A stretch of 5,842 nucleotides of DNA from Eubacterium sp. (GTDB lineage Bacteria > Bacillota > Clostridia > Peptostreptococcales > Anaerovoracaceae), in the NCBI GenBank assembly GCA_017419895.1, contig JAFOKI010000178.1, positions 1 to 5,842 on the forward strand. The letters run 5' to 3'. Shown here piece after piece: positions 5,836 to 5,842 of this stretch; the stretch's first letter is position 1, and the number at the start of each line of letters is the position of its first letter. Position numbers and translations under genes: made by a program. The notes under the pieces are model-generated. The model worked only from the letters and a program-made list of their open reading frames with translations, was not told the DNA's origin and made no database searches.

Positions 5836-5842
5836 AATATCA

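Noticed and set aside
1..5842. CRISPR array, tRNA, rRNA or insertion sequence
   Set aside because: No regularly spaced direct repeats of CRISPR type, no cloverleaf-like sequence and no transposase frame or terminal repeats were seen; the only tandem repeat is the two-copy hairpin at 446-549.

Overview
The window looks like chromosomal DNA from an anaerobic Firmicute, most likely a Clostridia/Lachnospiraceae-type gut or rumen bacterium. The reasons are strong AGGAGG-type Shine-Dalgarno sites, TATAAT-type promoters, a ferredoxin-rich anaerobic flavoprotein, a FatA-like bacterial acyl-ACP thioesterase and a sugar-type ABC substrate-binding protein, all at moderate GC. The genus cannot be fixed from the sequence alone.

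Layout: the left edge (1-347, + strand) holds the 3' end of an extracellular solute-binding protein gene. A convergent intergenic region of 237 bp follows. It contains a strong bidirectional intrinsic terminator (stem arms 397-408 and 419-430) and two related hairpins arranged as a 52-bp tandem duplication (446-549). Everything from 585 to 5740 is a tight four-gene block on the minus strand. Read in transcription order it is: a short ANL-superfamily adenylate-forming ligase (5740-4451), a stand-alone acyl carrier protein (4413-4153), an acyl-ACP thioesterase (4160-3420, overlapping the carrier gene by 8 bp) and a 939-residue multi-cluster Fe-S/FAD/NAD(P)H oxidoreductase (3404-585). Gaps between genes are 37, -8 and 15 bp, so they are very probably one operon.

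The right edge (5741-5842) is a divergent promoter region. A perfect 10-bp palindrome supplies a TATAAT -10 box on each strand, and a strong Shine-Dalgarno at 5828-5835 points at a + strand gene that begins just past the window.

How the genes may work together (inference): the ligase activates a carboxylic acid as acyl-AMP and loads it on the carrier protein's phosphopantetheine arm, the bound acyl group is modified, and the thioesterase releases the product. The large flavoprotein would move electrons from NAD(P)H for a redox step. No ketosynthase, condensation domain or chain-extending enzyme is in the window, so this is not a visible polyketide or non-ribosomal peptide pathway. It looks like a compact load-modify-release cassette whose substrate is unknown and whose other parts may lie beyond the divergent promoter.
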